DNA from: Emticicia sp031378345
GTDB taxonomy: Bacteria; Bacteroidota; Bacteroidia; Cytophagales; Spirosomataceae
Assembly: GCA_031378345.1 (NCBI GenBank)
Contig: JANNDY010000092.1
Coordinates: forward strand, 42,204-106,203
Length of the DNA stretch: 64,000 nt
Reading direction: 5' to 3'
Within the stretch, counting starts at the first letter, position 1. Every line of letters starts with the position of its first letter. The notes beneath the pieces were generated by a model. It was not told the DNA's origin. It made no database searches and worked only from the letters and a program-made list of their open reading frames with translations. This document shows positions 1 through 8,217 of this stretch, piece after piece. Position numbers and translations under genes: made by a program.

Positions 1-316
1 CGGCAAGTGTGCCTTGTGGCGTGAGTTCAACCTCTAATTCACCTGACAATAATTGTCGTTCAAATTCTTTATTTTCACCAACATAAGACGAAATCATTTT
101 TCGGACTTGGCGAGTTTTAAGCATCAAACCAATGCCAAAATCATCAACTCCTGCATTGTTGGAGATACAAGTTAAGCCTTTTACTCCTTTGCGTAAAAGT
201 GCCGAAATTGAGTTTTCAGGAATACCACACAAGCCAAATCCTCCCAGCATAAGCGTTGCTCCATCTGGAATATCTGCCACCGCTTCATCTGCTCCTGTAA
301 TTACTTTATTTATCAT
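1..316 (-). CDS. scoA: 3-oxoacid CoA-transferase subunit A (5' part only, runs off the window)
   Basis: The 105 visible codons read from the ATG at 316 begin MINKVITGADEAVADIPDG and continue with LMLGGFGLCGIPENSI, the glycine-rich N-terminal signature of class I CoA-transferase alpha subunits. NNAGVDDFGIGLML and the stretch around MISSYVGENKEFE match succinyl-CoA:3-ketoacid or acetoacetate CoA-transferase A chains. Such enzymes move CoA from succinyl-CoA to a 3-oxoacid in ketone-body or aromatic (beta-ketoadipate-type) catabolism. The beta subunit carrying the catalytic glutamate would lie beyond base 1. The gene is cut by the window edge, not truncated. It is over 40 kb from the aromatic-type cluster, so a link is not shown. 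Family assignment is firm; exact acyl substrate is open. Confidence 0.9.
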   Translation of the reverse strand, partial: MINKVITGADEAVADIPDGATLMLGGFGLCGIPENSISALLRKGVKGLTCISNNAGVDDFGIGLMLKTRQVRKMISSYVGENKEFERQLLSGELEVELTPQGTLA

Positions 317-431
317 TTTCGATTAATATTTTGTTTTAGAAAAGAATATTTTTGATTTAAAGTATTGATTATAAGTGTTTTAAATTTATTTTGAATAGGG
401 GAAATTCATAATTCTGAACTCCGAACTCATT

Positions 432-1076
432 TCAGTGTTCATGGCATTCACAAGAATGAGTTCCTGCTGCTTTTTCGAGAGCTTCTTTACCCTCTTGGTA
501 CGAAAACCATGCAATGCCCAAAGCACCTAAAACATCGGCATAGAGGAAACCTGTCAGATAATAAATTAGGCTCGCTCCTAAAAGCACAAGCGACATGTAC
601 ATACAAACTTTTGCACAATTGGCATCGGCAATAATGGCATCTGATTTTAGGGCTTTGCCCATTTTTACTTTTTCCCGAATCAGCCAATACATGATACCGA
701 TAGAAATGCTGGCAATGATAACACCTGCCAATGTATTTTGTGGTTTATGTTGCTCAACAACGCTTATGATTGCTCCAATAATCAATATTCCGACCAAGGC
801 ATATAAGCACCAACCAGTAATGCGTAAAGCGGTTTTCTCGAAATCGGTTTGCGAACTATTGGGGTTTTGTCGAATTCGGGCTACCAATTGAATAATTCCT
901 AAGCCTGAAATCATTTCGATGAAGCTATCTAAACCAAAACCAAAAAGAGAAAGCGTTTCGTCGGCTACGCCAAAATAAGTGCTTATTGCTCCTTCGAGCA
1001 AATTATAAACTACTGTAAAAATGCTAAGTGCAAATATATATTGGTAGAGTCGATTTTTTTCTATGCTAATATCCAT
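432..1076 (-). CDS. Small CDF-like metal cation transporter
   Basis: Translation from the ATG at 1076 gives 214 residues starting MDISIEKNRLYQYIFALSIF. A longer reading frame begins at 1130, but that extension covers the likely promoter, so 1076 is preferred. About six hydrophobic segments are visible. The first half carries SLFGFGLDSFIEM, which resembles the acidic metal-binding helix of cation diffusion facilitators, and the later ADVLGALGIAW segment resembles the second. The soluble C-terminal domain of typical CDF proteins is missing and is replaced by a short His/Cys tail, THSCECHEH. It probably exports a divalent metal across the inner membrane. It shares an operator-like half-site with the TonB receptor gene upstream, which suggests common metal control. 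The metal is not identifiable from sequence. Confidence 0.75.
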   Translation of the reverse strand: MDISIEKNRLYQYIFALSIFTVVYNLLEGAISTYFGVADETLSLFGFGLDSFIEMISGLGIIQLVARIRQNPNSSQTDFEKTALRITGWCLYALVGILIIGAIISVVEQHKPQNTLAGVIIASISIGIMYWLIREKVKMGKALKSDAIIADANCAKVCMYMSLVLLGASLIYYLTGFLYADVLGALGIAWFSYQEGKEALEKAAGTHSCECHEH

Positions 1077-1137
1077 AATGTATAATGTTTTTACAAACTT
1101 ACACAAAAAGTAAATGCAACAGGTAGTCAAAAAGCAT

Positions 1138-1160
1138 TTATTTAGAATAATTCTAAATAA
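1138..1160. promoter_or_regulatory. Perfect 23-bp palindrome, putative metal-regulator operator
   Basis: Eleven-base arms (TTATTTAGAAT and ATTCTAAATAA) surround one central base. It lies 62 bases upstream of the cation transporter start, next to a possible -7 box TAAGTTTG (1101-1094, minus). The TTTAG...CTAAA layout recalls DtxR/MntR-family sites, but no regulator gene is in the window. The half-site ATTCTAAATA recurs at 3471-3480 in front of the TonB receptor gene. Confidence 0.6.
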
Positions 1161-1205
1161 TAAATCAATGTTGCATTTGCAACAAACATACAGAAGGGAA
1201 TATTT

Positions 1206-3416
1206 TCAGAAAAAATTCCACCTGACACCCAAAAATCCTCTGATGCCTTGCATAGGAGCGTAGTTGTAACTTGGGTCGAATTGCTCGCTAAATGGAGCTT
1301 CGGGCTTGAAAATAGGACTTTTTGGAAGGAAATTGCTTAGGTTTTTGATTCCACCATAAATTTGCAAACCGTTGTTAAGCCTTCTGGTTGCTTGAATATT
1401 ATGAATGCCAAACCAAGGCGAATATTCAGGACGAGTGTCGCCATAAGCTCGCACTACGGGCAGTCGCATGGGGCTGTATAAATTACCAGTGAGGTCAAAT
1501 GTGAGTTGAAGTTTTGCCAAAGTATAACTTATGGCATAGTTTCCAGTAAAATGTGGTGTTTGGATTTGGGTAACTTTTACTTCATTTTCTTGGCGATAAA
1601 CATCCATTAAAGTTGCTCCTGCAAATATTTTTAGGCTTGAAATAAAAGCAAATTCAGCATTAAGAGCCACACCTTTGGATATGCCGTAGCCTTTGAGATT
1701 ATCGAAGACAATTAACTCAGGATTTTGGTCATAATCAGCAATGATTTTATTAGAAAAATATGTATAAAAACCATTGAGTTGAATATTTCCATAACCTCGT
1801 TCAAATGAAAAAAACTTCTGATAATCAAGGTTTGCATTATAGGAGCGTTCAGGCTTTAAGTCATTCATTATCAATACTTTACGCGAGCCAGTTAGTGCAG
1901 CGTGGTCTTCTGAAAATAAGTTTACAACTCGATAACCATTGCCCAAACTTAGGCGAAAAATATTGTTTTTATTTGGTGAAAATTTCCAGTTTAATCGTGG
2001 TGAAGCAATGCCACCGTGTTTGGAATTATAGTCATAACGAATGCCGAGTAAAACCTTGTTTTTGGCATTTATAGTTATTTCATCTTGGGTAAAAATACCT
2101 GGCAACCAAACCAAATCAGGTGTATTTTCAGTGTCCGATTTTTGCGTTATGGGTGTATTGTCGTCATAAAAAGTATTGCGAAATGTAAGCCCCAAAAGTG
2201 CATCATGATGGGTGCTTAATTTCTTGTCCCAAAGTAACTGACCAAAGCCAATTCGTTGGGTGGCAAGGTAAGGTGTTATGCCATAAAACGAATTTTGTTG
2301 GTGCTGATTGAACGAAAAATTAAGCGTAATCTTCTGCTTATCAATAGGTAATTGATAACTACCCAACATTTCCCAACGTTTGGTATAAATAGACTCGCCG
2401 TAAACTTCTGCACCACCACGATTGCTTTTTTGCCATTGCATTTCACCACCAAAACGGTCTTCATACACATAACGTGCTGCCAAATTGAAAACCCGATTTT
2501 TTTGTCGTTCAAAAGACCATTTATTGAATAACGAAACTCGGTTTTGAAGCGTAATGTCTGTAAAATTATCATTATTGATGTCCCATCGCTTGCCAAAAAC
2601 GAAGTAATTTCCCGAGAAAAGTACATTTGCTTTGCCGAATTTAGCTTTTGCACTAGCATCAAAATTATTTTCCAAATAACTGGTTGTATTCCAATCAAAG
2701 TTGAATTTGGGAGCTTTTGCAGGGTTTTTCGTAATGACATTTATCAATCCGCCAACAGCTTCTGAGCCATAAAGCGTAGATGCAGGTCCTTTCATTACTT
2801 CGATACGTTCGACCATCGAATTTGGAATTCCACTTAAGCCATAGACCGTTGAGAGGGCAGAAACAATGGGCATTCCGTCAATTAGCACCAAAGTATATGG
2901 CCCTTCCATGCCGTTAATGTGAATATCACCAGTGTTGCAAACATTGCAATTGAGTTGCGGACGCACGCCATTAACCATTGAAAGTGCATCAAAAAGGCTC
3001 GGAGTTGGGTTTTTTCTAAAAAAAGTAGGGTTTAAAATCTGGATAGAAGCAGGCGATTCATTGATTGTTGTTTCTTTCATCGTCCCTGTTACTACAACTT
3101 CGTTAAGTTGGGCATTTTCTTCTTCAATTTCGATGTTTAAGTTATTCGTTTTATCAGGAAATATATTGATAATCAATTGCTTATTTTTATAACCAATACT
3201 CGAAACCTGAACCGTTTGCTTGCCATTCGGTGCATTTTTTATAATAAATTTTCCATTTTCATCTGCTTGCGTACCGATTTTTGTTGTCAAAATTGTGATA
3301 CTTGCAAAGCTCACGGCTTTGTCTTTGCAGGTAATGATGCCCTGTATTTCGCCAGCTTTCGCTGTAAAAAAACTTAATAGACTGATTATAAGCGACTTAG
3401 TAAATATATGTTTCAT
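1206..3416 (-). CDS. TonB-dependent outer-membrane receptor, metal or siderophore type
   Basis: The 736-residue protein has a signal peptide (about 1-20, cut near TAKAG), a carboxypeptidase-regulatory-like beta-sandwich (about 23-108), a plug domain (about 115-235) containing VLIDGMPIVSA and MKGPASTLYGSEAVGGLINV, and a C-terminal 22-strand barrel ending in aromatic residues (RWNFF). A CNVC pair precedes the plug motif DIHINGMEGPY. This architecture is the usual Bacteroidota form of ferrienterochelin/colicin-type receptors and imports metal chelates across the outer membrane using TonB energy. An operator-like dyad overlaps the promoter, and the same half-site lies before the downstream cation transporter, so both are probably part of one metal response. 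The ligand is not determined. Confidence 0.9.
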   Translation of the reverse strand: MKHIFTKSLIISLLSFFTAKAGEIQGIITCKDKAVSFASITILTTKIGTQADENGKFIIKNAPNGKQTVQVSSIGYKNKQLIINIFPDKTNNLNIEIEEENAQLNEVVVTGTMKETTINESPASIQILNPTFFRKNPTPSLFDALSMVNGVRPQLNCNVCNTGDIHINGMEGPYTLVLIDGMPIVSALSTVYGLSGIPNSMVERIEVMKGPASTLYGSEAVGGLINVITKNPAKAPKFNFDWNTTSYLENNFDASAKAKFGKANVLFSGNYFVFGKRWDINNDNFTDITLQNRVSLFNKWSFERQKNRVFNLAARYVYEDRFGGEMQWQKSNRGGAEVYGESIYTKRWEMLGSYQLPIDKQKITLNFSFNQHQQNSFYGITPYLATQRIGFGQLLWDKKLSTHHDALLGLTFRNTFYDDNTPITQKSDTENTPDLVWLPGIFTQDEITINAKNKVLLGIRYDYNSKHGGIASPRLNWKFSPNKNNIFRLSLGNGYRVVNLFSEDHAALTGSRKVLIMNDLKPERSYNANLDYQKFFSFERGYGNIQLNGFYTYFSNKIIADYDQNPELIVFDNLKGYGISKGVALNAEFAFISSLKIFAGATLMDVYRQENEVKVTQIQTPHFTGNYAISYTLAKLQLTFDLTGNLYSPMRLPVVRAYGDTRPEYSPWFGIHNIQATRRLNNGLQIYGGIKNLSNFLPKSPIFKPEAPFSEQFDPSYNYAPMQGIRGFLGVRWNFF

Positions 3417-3463
3417 GCTAATTTAATTTTCTGACACAAAGTTTGATGAATAAAATTTAATTT

Positions 3464-3505
3464 CAAAATTATTCTAAATATATTTTTAGATTAGCCTAAA
3501 TTTTG
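3464..3505. promoter_or_regulatory. Promoter with three TCTAAA-type half-sites, between the TonB receptor and the divergent gene
   Basis: On the minus strand TAATTTTG (3471-3464) fits the Bacteroidota -7 consensus for the TonB receptor gene. TCTAAA (3473-3478) and TTTAGA (3485-3490) form an inverted repeat directly upstream. TTTAG (3485-3489) with CTAAA (3496-3500) forms a second overlapping dyad with a core like DtxR-type iron boxes. A repressor here would block the receptor promoter and possibly the plus-strand gene at 3562. Confidence 0.55.
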
Positions 3506-3561
3506 TTAAAAATGTTTGGCATATACTTTGTATAAATTTTATTACTAATCTTTCAAAATTC

Positions 3562-4128
3562 ATGGCGAACTGGAATTTCGCCCCACAGAAAATGGCAAAT
3601 ATAATCCTTGGAATTGGCTCACGTGTAAAACACTCAGAATATGGTGTTGGAGTCGTAATCAACTTTAAATCAGATGTTTACGTCATTACTTTCGTAGAAA
3701 TTGGTACGAAAAATATCAAAATTGATTTTCCTTTTGAAGTGCTGGAAGCAGTCGAACCTTCGCACGATATGGTGAGTTTGTTTGATGTAGAAAGAAACTT
3801 GTCGAAGATTCTGCAACGTTGGATGGACGCTACCGAAATTGTTCCGTTGGGCGACCGTTGGAAAGGAGGGAAGATGATTTTGCAGCCAGGTCGTAGAGAT
3901 TTACAGTCGAAAGAGATTCCGATTGATGCGTTTTTTCATAAAATCGTAATGATGCGAGATAGATTGCGAGTGCTTGAACAGCGTGTAAACGCCAGCAATA
4001 TCGAAGACGAAGAAAAAGTAAATATTCAGCAATATATCACTCGTTGCTATGGCTCAATGACAACCTTCAATATTTTGTTCAAAGAACCACAGCACCAGTT
4101 TTCGGGAGAAAAATTGACGGAAGCGTAA
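3562..4128 (+). CDS. Conserved hypothetical protein with an N-terminal small beta-barrel (Tudor/SH3-like)
   Basis: The 188-residue protein has no signal peptide. Residues about 15-65 (GIGSRVKHSEYGVGVVINFKSD followed by TKNIKIDFPFEVLEAVEP) resemble the HxxYGxGxV barrel found at the C-terminus of UvrD/PcrA helicases and in CarD-like proteins. The remainder is helical and charged, with RDRLRVLEQRVNAS as a likely coiled coil. This domain pair looks like a nucleic-acid or RNA-polymerase-associated protein, but the role is not known to me. A second in-frame ATG at 3592 (MANIILGIG) could be the true start. It is divergent from the TonB receptor and shares the operator region. Its stop faces the Gfo/Idh gene across a hairpin at 4145-4181. 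Confidence 0.7.
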   Translation: MANWNFAPQKMANIILGIGSRVKHSEYGVGVVINFKSDVYVITFVEIGTKNIKIDFPFEVLEAVEPSHDMVSLFDVERNLSKILQRWMDATEIVPLGDRWKGGKMILQPGRRDLQSKEIPIDAFFHKIVMMRDRLRVLEQRVNASNIEDEEKVNIQQYITRCYGSMTTFNILFKEPQHQFSGEKLTEA

Positions 4129-4144
4129 GAGAATTATGAATTAT

Positions 4145-4181
4145 GAATTCGAGTCCTCGACTACGCTCGGACATCGAATTC
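4145..4181. terminator. Hairpin between convergent genes
   Basis: GAATTCGAGTCC (4145-4156) pairs with GGACATCGAATTC (4169-4181) with a single bulged base. It lies between the convergent genes ending at 4128 and 4187 and probably serves both directions. Its loop holds CTCGACTACGCTCGG, a word that recurs in altered form at 5337-5351. Confidence 0.55.
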
Positions 4182-4186
4182 GTAAC

Positions 4187-5269
4187 TTAAATCTTCACCG
4201 TTCCACCAGTTTTTGCGGCTTGATAAATTGCTTCTACCACTCGAATATCACGCAAGCCTTCTTCACCTGGAGCAATTAACTGTGTCGAATTCATTAGTGC
4301 CACGCAATCTTCGTCCATTTGTCGGGCTTGTTGATTTTTTAATGGAAATTCTATAATTCCTTTTGAATGGCTACCTTTATTGCCAGAATAGCTCGAAAAA
4401 GGCTCCATTTTTAGCCAACCTTTTTCATAATTCACTTGCAAATAATTCATATTTATTCCGAAACTCGTGTGGCAAGCTGCCAAAGCACCGCTCGGAAATT
4501 GTAACTGAAACATCATCGTTTCTTCTACTTCTTTGTAAATTTCGGGACGAGTCGTGCTTGACTGAGCCGTTACTGCAATCGGTTCTTCGCCAGTTGCCAA
4601 CCTCGCACCTTGCAGTGCATATACGCCCATATCGCCCATTACGCCACCGCCGAGAGCTTTATTTTGCTTCCAATGAGTAGTTCTTGCATCAAAATAGCCA
4701 GCTCCGCACGAAACCATTCGCACTTTTCCGTACAAATTTTCTTTAGTAATACGCATATATTCTTGCGTATTTGGATCGTGCTGACAGCGGTAGCCAATCG
4801 CTAAATTTACTTTATTGTCTTTACAAACTTTAATCATCGCCATGCAATCATTGACCGAAGGAGCCATCGGCTTTTCGCAAAAAACGTGTTTTCCTGCTTT
4901 TGCGGCACGAATAACATATTCTTTGTGCATCGAGGGGGGCAGCACAACATACACAATATCAATATCTGGATTATTGGCAATTGTGTCGAAATTTTGATAA
5001 TTATAAATATTTTTATCAGGAATATTATATTTCTGTTTCCATTTTTCAGCCTTTTCGGGCGAGCCAGTTACGATTCCTGCCAAATAACATTTTTCGGTCA
5101 TTTGTAGGGCAGGAGCAAGCAAATCGGTGCTATAATAGCCCAAGCCTACCAAAGCAATACCTAATTTTTCTTTCTTTTTTGCTGTACTTGCAAGCAAAAC
5201 ATTCGGTGAAAATAGGGTTGCTGCACCTCCAATGATGATTGATTTAAGTGCATCTCTTCTGTCTAACAT
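4187..5269 (-). CDS. Gfo/Idh/MocA family NAD(P)-dependent oxidoreductase, Tat-exported
   Basis: The 360-residue protein starts MLDRRDALKSIIIGGAATLF, a twin-arginine signal followed by a hydrophobic stretch, so it is likely folded with cofactor and sent to the periplasm. The Rossmann motif GLGYYS is at 42-47 and the conserved EKP at 132-134, with the C-terminal alpha/beta domain (ALGGGVMGDMGVYAL) after it. Glucose-fructose oxidoreductase-type members oxidise or reduce sugars or sugar derivatives using a tightly bound NADP. Many Bacteroidota carry several Tat-dependent members linked to polysaccharide use, but no sugar gene is adjacent here, so the substrate is unknown. It is separated from the next upstream gene by a short hairpin and probably transcribed alone. 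Confidence 0.88.
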   Translation of the reverse strand: MLDRRDALKSIIIGGAATLFSPNVLLASTAKKKEKLGIALVGLGYYSTDLLAPALQMTEKCYLAGIVTGSPEKAEKWKQKYNIPDKNIYNYQNFDTIANNPDIDIVYVVLPPSMHKEYVIRAAKAGKHVFCEKPMAPSVNDCMAMIKVCKDNKVNLAIGYRCQHDPNTQEYMRITKENLYGKVRMVSCGAGYFDARTTHWKQNKALGGGVMGDMGVYALQGARLATGEEPIAVTAQSSTTRPEIYKEVEETMMFQLQFPSGALAACHTSFGINMNYLQVNYEKGWLKMEPFSSYSGNKGSHSKGIIEFPLKNQQARQMDEDCVALMNSTQLIAPGEEGLRDIRVVEAIYQAAKTGGTVKI

Positions 5270-5333
5270 TGTTTGAATAGTTTAAAGTTGAAGTTTCTTG
5301 TAATTTAATCAACTTAGTAAATTACATATTCGG

Positions 5334-5355
5334 TAACCGAGCGTAGCCGAGGTTA
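5334..5355. repeat. Short inverted repeat containing the CTCGGCTACGCTCGG word
   Basis: TAACC (5334-5338) and GGTTA (5351-5355) close a short stem that overlaps the lipoprotein stop codon. The minus-strand word CTCGGCTACGCTCGG is a variant of the word in the hairpin at 4145-4181, so related repeats flank the Gfo/Idh gene. It could act as a weak terminator for the lipoprotein gene. Confidence 0.4.
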
Positions 5356-6501
5356 ATATTTATCATAAAAACGCCTAATTCTCGACGTTACTTGGTCATA
5401 AATTGGCTTGGTAAATTCAATGAATAATTGTTGGGGTGGGGGAGGAAGCTCTTCACGATTTCGGGTCATGTTGAGTTCCGTAGTTGTCAAAGCTCTTTCA
5501 TCGCCATTGAAACTTGCCCATTCGTTGGTCCAATTAAATTCTCCGGGAATTTCTTCTCGTGAAAGTGTTTTATTCGACCGAAAATCAATTACTTCCATTG
5601 ATAAAATGCCTCTTGAGCGAACTACTTTGCGAGATTTAACAATTTGAGCATGTACTTTGCCATAAACAGGCACTTTTTTGCCATCAATTGTTGCTTCTCC
5701 AGTTTTTACACTGTCTTTGCTCGTAACATTTTGGCGGTCGGTTTGCACATTTGTTTCTCCCACCACAAAATCAATAAATTCAAGTCTAACTATATGGTCG
5801 GGCGTAAGTTTGACTGTTTTTGCTTCTGTTGGCGAATAAAAACGAATAAATTTATTCATTCGGCGATTTGTGCGTAGAAATTCATCAACTTTTCCTTGAA
5901 AATAATCATTGCTATATTGAAAAAGGCGAGAATTTATTTTAGGTTGCTCAAGCACCACATGATACGAACCAGCATCAAGGGCGTCTTCCAAGCGATTTCG
6001 GGCATCTTTGTAATTTGGAGCGAAAATGGTGATTTTTTCAAAATTATCATAAGCCATCCTTGCTGTTTCTTTCGAAGGATTCCCTTTCATCAAATCTATA
6101 CCCAAGGCATAACGCTCGGCGGCAGCATTATCACGGGCATTTTCGGCTTCTTTAAAATATGTTTGTGGACTTACCAATCTTCGGCAGGCAGTACAATGCT
6201 CAATTGCATCTTGCATTTTATTGAGCTTGGTATAATAATCTAAAACACTTTCCCAACGAAATTGCTGATTGGCATTTTGGGTGCGGTCAATATCTCTCAA
6301 AAACTCATTTTGTGCATTTTTGTAAGCGGCAGGCAATACTTCGGTTGATTTACTATTGTCAGTATCTTTTTTAAGTTTTTCTACTGCTTGCAAAACAGCC
6401 TCATAATAATTGCCTTTTTCGAGGGCTTTTGTACCACTTTTTGAGCAAGAAATGGAAAATAGAAGAAAGCCAATGGCTAAATGCTTTACTGAATTTTTCA
6501 T
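5353..6501 (-). CDS. Lipoprotein of unknown function, helical repeat-like
   Basis: Read from the ATG at 6501 the product has 382 residues and begins MKNSVKHLAIGFLLFSISC, a lipoprotein signal with the lipobox ending at Cys19. The frame stays open to 6537, but the extra 12 residues would precede a perfect signal peptide, so the inner start is preferred. Residues about 20-190 are rich in Ala, Glu, Tyr and Asn in helical spacing (for example NFEKITIFAPNYKDARNRLEDAL), suggesting TPR-like helices. The C-terminal half (VRLEFIDFVVGETNVQTDR onwards) is beta-rich and contains a two-cysteine HCTACRR motif before it. Proteins of this layout are common in Bacteroidota without a defined role. It likely faces the periplasm from a membrane anchor. 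Confidence 0.7.
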   Translation of the reverse strand: MKNSVKHLAIGFLLFSISCSKSGTKALEKGNYYEAVLQAVEKLKKDTDNSKSTEVLPAAYKNAQNEFLRDIDRTQNANQQFRWESVLDYYTKLNKMQDAIEHCTACRRLVSPQTYFKEAENARDNAAAERYALGIDLMKGNPSKETARMAYDNFEKITIFAPNYKDARNRLEDALDAGSYHVVLEQPKINSRLFQYSNDYFQGKVDEFLRTNRRMNKFIRFYSPTEAKTVKLTPDHIVRLEFIDFVVGETNVQTDRQNVTSKDSVKTGEATIDGKKVPVYGKVHAQIVKSRKVVRSRGILSMEVIDFRSNKTLSREEIPGEFNWTNEWASFNGDERALTTTELNMTRNREELPPPPQQLFIEFTKPIYDQVTSRIRRFYDKY

Positions 6502-6610
6502 GGGAAATTGGTTTTGGGTTTTAGAATGGCTTCGCAATATAACGGTTTTTGATTATTTTTTTATTGAATTTTTGGTAGGATTAACAAATTATTATGATTT
6601 TTCTTAAAAA

Positions 6611-6643
6611 AAATGTGATACACTTTTCGAGCATATCACATTT
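6611..6643 (-). terminator. Rho-independent terminator after nuoB
   Basis: AAATGTGATA (6611-6620) and TATCACATTT (6634-6643) form a perfect 10-bp stem with a 13-base loop. Read on the minus strand it is followed by a run of T. It ends the nuoA-ORF-nuoB transcript, so no further nuo gene follows here. Confidence 0.75.
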
Positions 6644-6664
6644 AATGTATTGATAATCATATAT

Positions 6665-7180
6665 TTAACTATTGATTTGAATTTCCGAAAGTTTCTGAGT
6701 TTTAACTTTTTCTTGCAATTTCAAAATTCCGCCAATCAATGCTTCTGGGCGAGGAGGGCAGCCCGGCACATAGACATCCACAGGAATAATTCTATCAACA
6801 CCTTTGACAACATGATAACCATGCTCCCAATATGGACCACCACAATTGGAGCAACTTCCCATCGAAATGACGTATTTTGGGTCGGGCATTTGTTCGTACA
6901 AACGTTTGATTCTGTCTGCCATTTTGAAGGTAACAGTTCCCGAAATAATCATTAAATCTGCCTGACGTGGCGAGTTTCTTGGAAAAACTCCAAAGCGTTC
7001 TAAGTCATAATTGGAAGCAAAAGTTGCCATCATTTCTATGGCACAGCACGCCAAACCAAAACCAAGTGGCCATAGAGAATTGGCTCTTGCCCAGTTGGTC
7101 AGCTCATCGAGCGAAGTTAAAATCACTTCACTTTCGCCAGTTTTTATATGTGCCTCTTTTTCGAGTGTGTCAAAATTCAT
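6665..7180 (-). CDS. nuoB: NADH-quinone oxidoreductase subunit B
   Basis: The 171-residue protein shows all four ligands of the N2 [4Fe-4S] cluster: Cys45-Cys46 (GLACCAIEM), Cys110 (SMGSCSNCGG) and Cys141 (VPGCPPRPEA). RFGVFPRNSPRQADLMIISG is the conserved surface contacting NuoD and the quinone site. N2 is the terminal cluster that hands electrons to quinone in the peripheral arm of complex I. Its start overlaps the end of the inserted ORF by 11 bases, so the two are probably translationally coupled. The usual neighbours nuoC and nuoD do not follow; a terminator and an unrelated lipoprotein gene do. The remaining subunits must be encoded elsewhere. Confidence 0.97.
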   Translation of the reverse strand: MNFDTLEKEAHIKTGESEVILTSLDELTNWARANSLWPLGFGLACCAIEMMATFASNYDLERFGVFPRNSPRQADLMIISGTVTFKMADRIKRLYEQMPDPKYVISMGSCSNCGGPYWEHGYHVVKGVDRIIPVDVYVPGCPPRPEALIGGILKLQEKVKTQKLSEIQINS

Positions 7181-8180
7181 TTTTTCTGAGTTTATTGAAA
7201 AACATCTTTTGTTCTTCTGGAATAGCCTTCATCAATTCTGGTGCATAATCTATTGCTGTAGGATACAACTTTTTTAATTTTTCAGGGTAACCTCCGAAAA
7301 ATTCATTGTTTCGTAAGTTGATAGCATAGATTTCATTGTCCTGAATAATGTGCGTATACCAAAAACCATCAGTATCTTTCTTCAAAAAAATATGTTGCCA
7401 ATAATTTCTTTTGGGAGTAAATATTCTAATTTGGTAATATTCAAAATTGCTATTTGAATTCAATAAAATATCCCCTAAATCATAATCAATGTTAACGCCA
7501 TAAGTTTGAGCTGGTATTTTTCTAATTAATTCATATTGTCTATTAACATAATGATACAATTCAATTGATACATCTGTTAGAGGGTACTTCCCAGGTGAAT
7601 GAGCCATTTCTCCCTCTACACCACAATGAAAATATAATAAATTCTGTTTTTCCCTATATTGATATATTAAAATTGAAAGATAGCTATCACCACCTGTAAC
7701 ACTACCTTTCAAATATTCAAGTTTTTTTGCTTGAGTTTCATTTATAACTTTAACTTGAGATAAGTTGTTGTCAATTACATTATTTAATTCAAGAATTTTT
7801 TTCTGTTGTTCTTTAAGTAGCTTGATATTTTTATCTGCTAATAAACTCAACTCATTTGTATTTGAAGTTGTACTATCAATTTTCTCTGTTGTTGTATTAA
7901 TTTTGTTTGATAAATTTAAATTAACTGTTGCTGTTCTTATAGCTTCCGCCGATTTGTCAAGATTACTAATAGTGTTATTTAATATTTCATTTTGTGTCTT
8001 TCCTGATTTTTCATCTTGAAAAAATTTTCCAAAGATTCCAAAACCAGTTATGATTATACCTATTGTTCCAGCAATAGCTACAAATTTTTTTGGGTCTATG
8101 TTGCTCAATCCTAAGATTAAACCAATAATTATTAGAATAAATCCAATCGTAATTAAACCATATGTCATCTGTTTTTTCAA
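7170..8180 (-). CDS. Membrane-anchored coiled-coil protein of unknown function, inserted between nuoA and nuoB
   Basis: The 336-residue protein begins with two hydrophobic segments (about 7-26 and 33-52) joined by a short Asp/Lys loop, then a long polar region rich in Asn, Thr, Ser and Lys (about 55-155) with heptad-like spacing that suggests a coiled coil. From about 160 there is a folded domain rich in aromatic residues (LIYQYREKQNLLYFHCGVEGE, NSNFEYYQIRIFTPKRNYWQHIFLKK) ending in a charged helix. I recognise no family. It starts 37 bases downstream of nuoA and ends 11 bases into nuoB, so it is read with both. Higher Asn/Lys content than its neighbours hints at later acquisition. A role in complex I is possible but unproven. 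Confidence 0.7.
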   Translation of the reverse strand: MKKQMTYGLITIGFILIIIGLILGLSNIDPKKFVAIAGTIGIIITGFGIFGKFFQDEKSGKTQNEILNNTISNLDKSAEAIRTATVNLNLSNKINTTTEKIDSTTSNTNELSLLADKNIKLLKEQQKKILELNNVIDNNLSQVKVINETQAKKLEYLKGSVTGGDSYLSILIYQYREKQNLLYFHCGVEGEMAHSPGKYPLTDVSIELYHYVNRQYELIRKIPAQTYGVNIDYDLGDILLNSNSNFEYYQIRIFTPKRNYWQHIFLKKDTDGFWYTHIIQDNEIYAINLRNNEFFGGYPEKLKKLYPTAIDYAPELMKAIPEEQKMFFNKLRKNEF

Positions 8181-8217
8181 TTTCTAAATTATAGGTTCTT
8201 ATAATTGCCACTAACGA

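Noticed and set aside
2276..2740. Additional open frame inside the TonB receptor gene
   Set aside because: It overlaps the receptor frame on the same strand with no independent signals, and its composition is that of a shadow frame.
3464..3505. Fur box before the TonB receptor gene
   Set aside because: The TTTAG...CTAAA layout fits DtxR/MntR-type sites better than the GATAATGATAATCATTATC-type Fur consensus.
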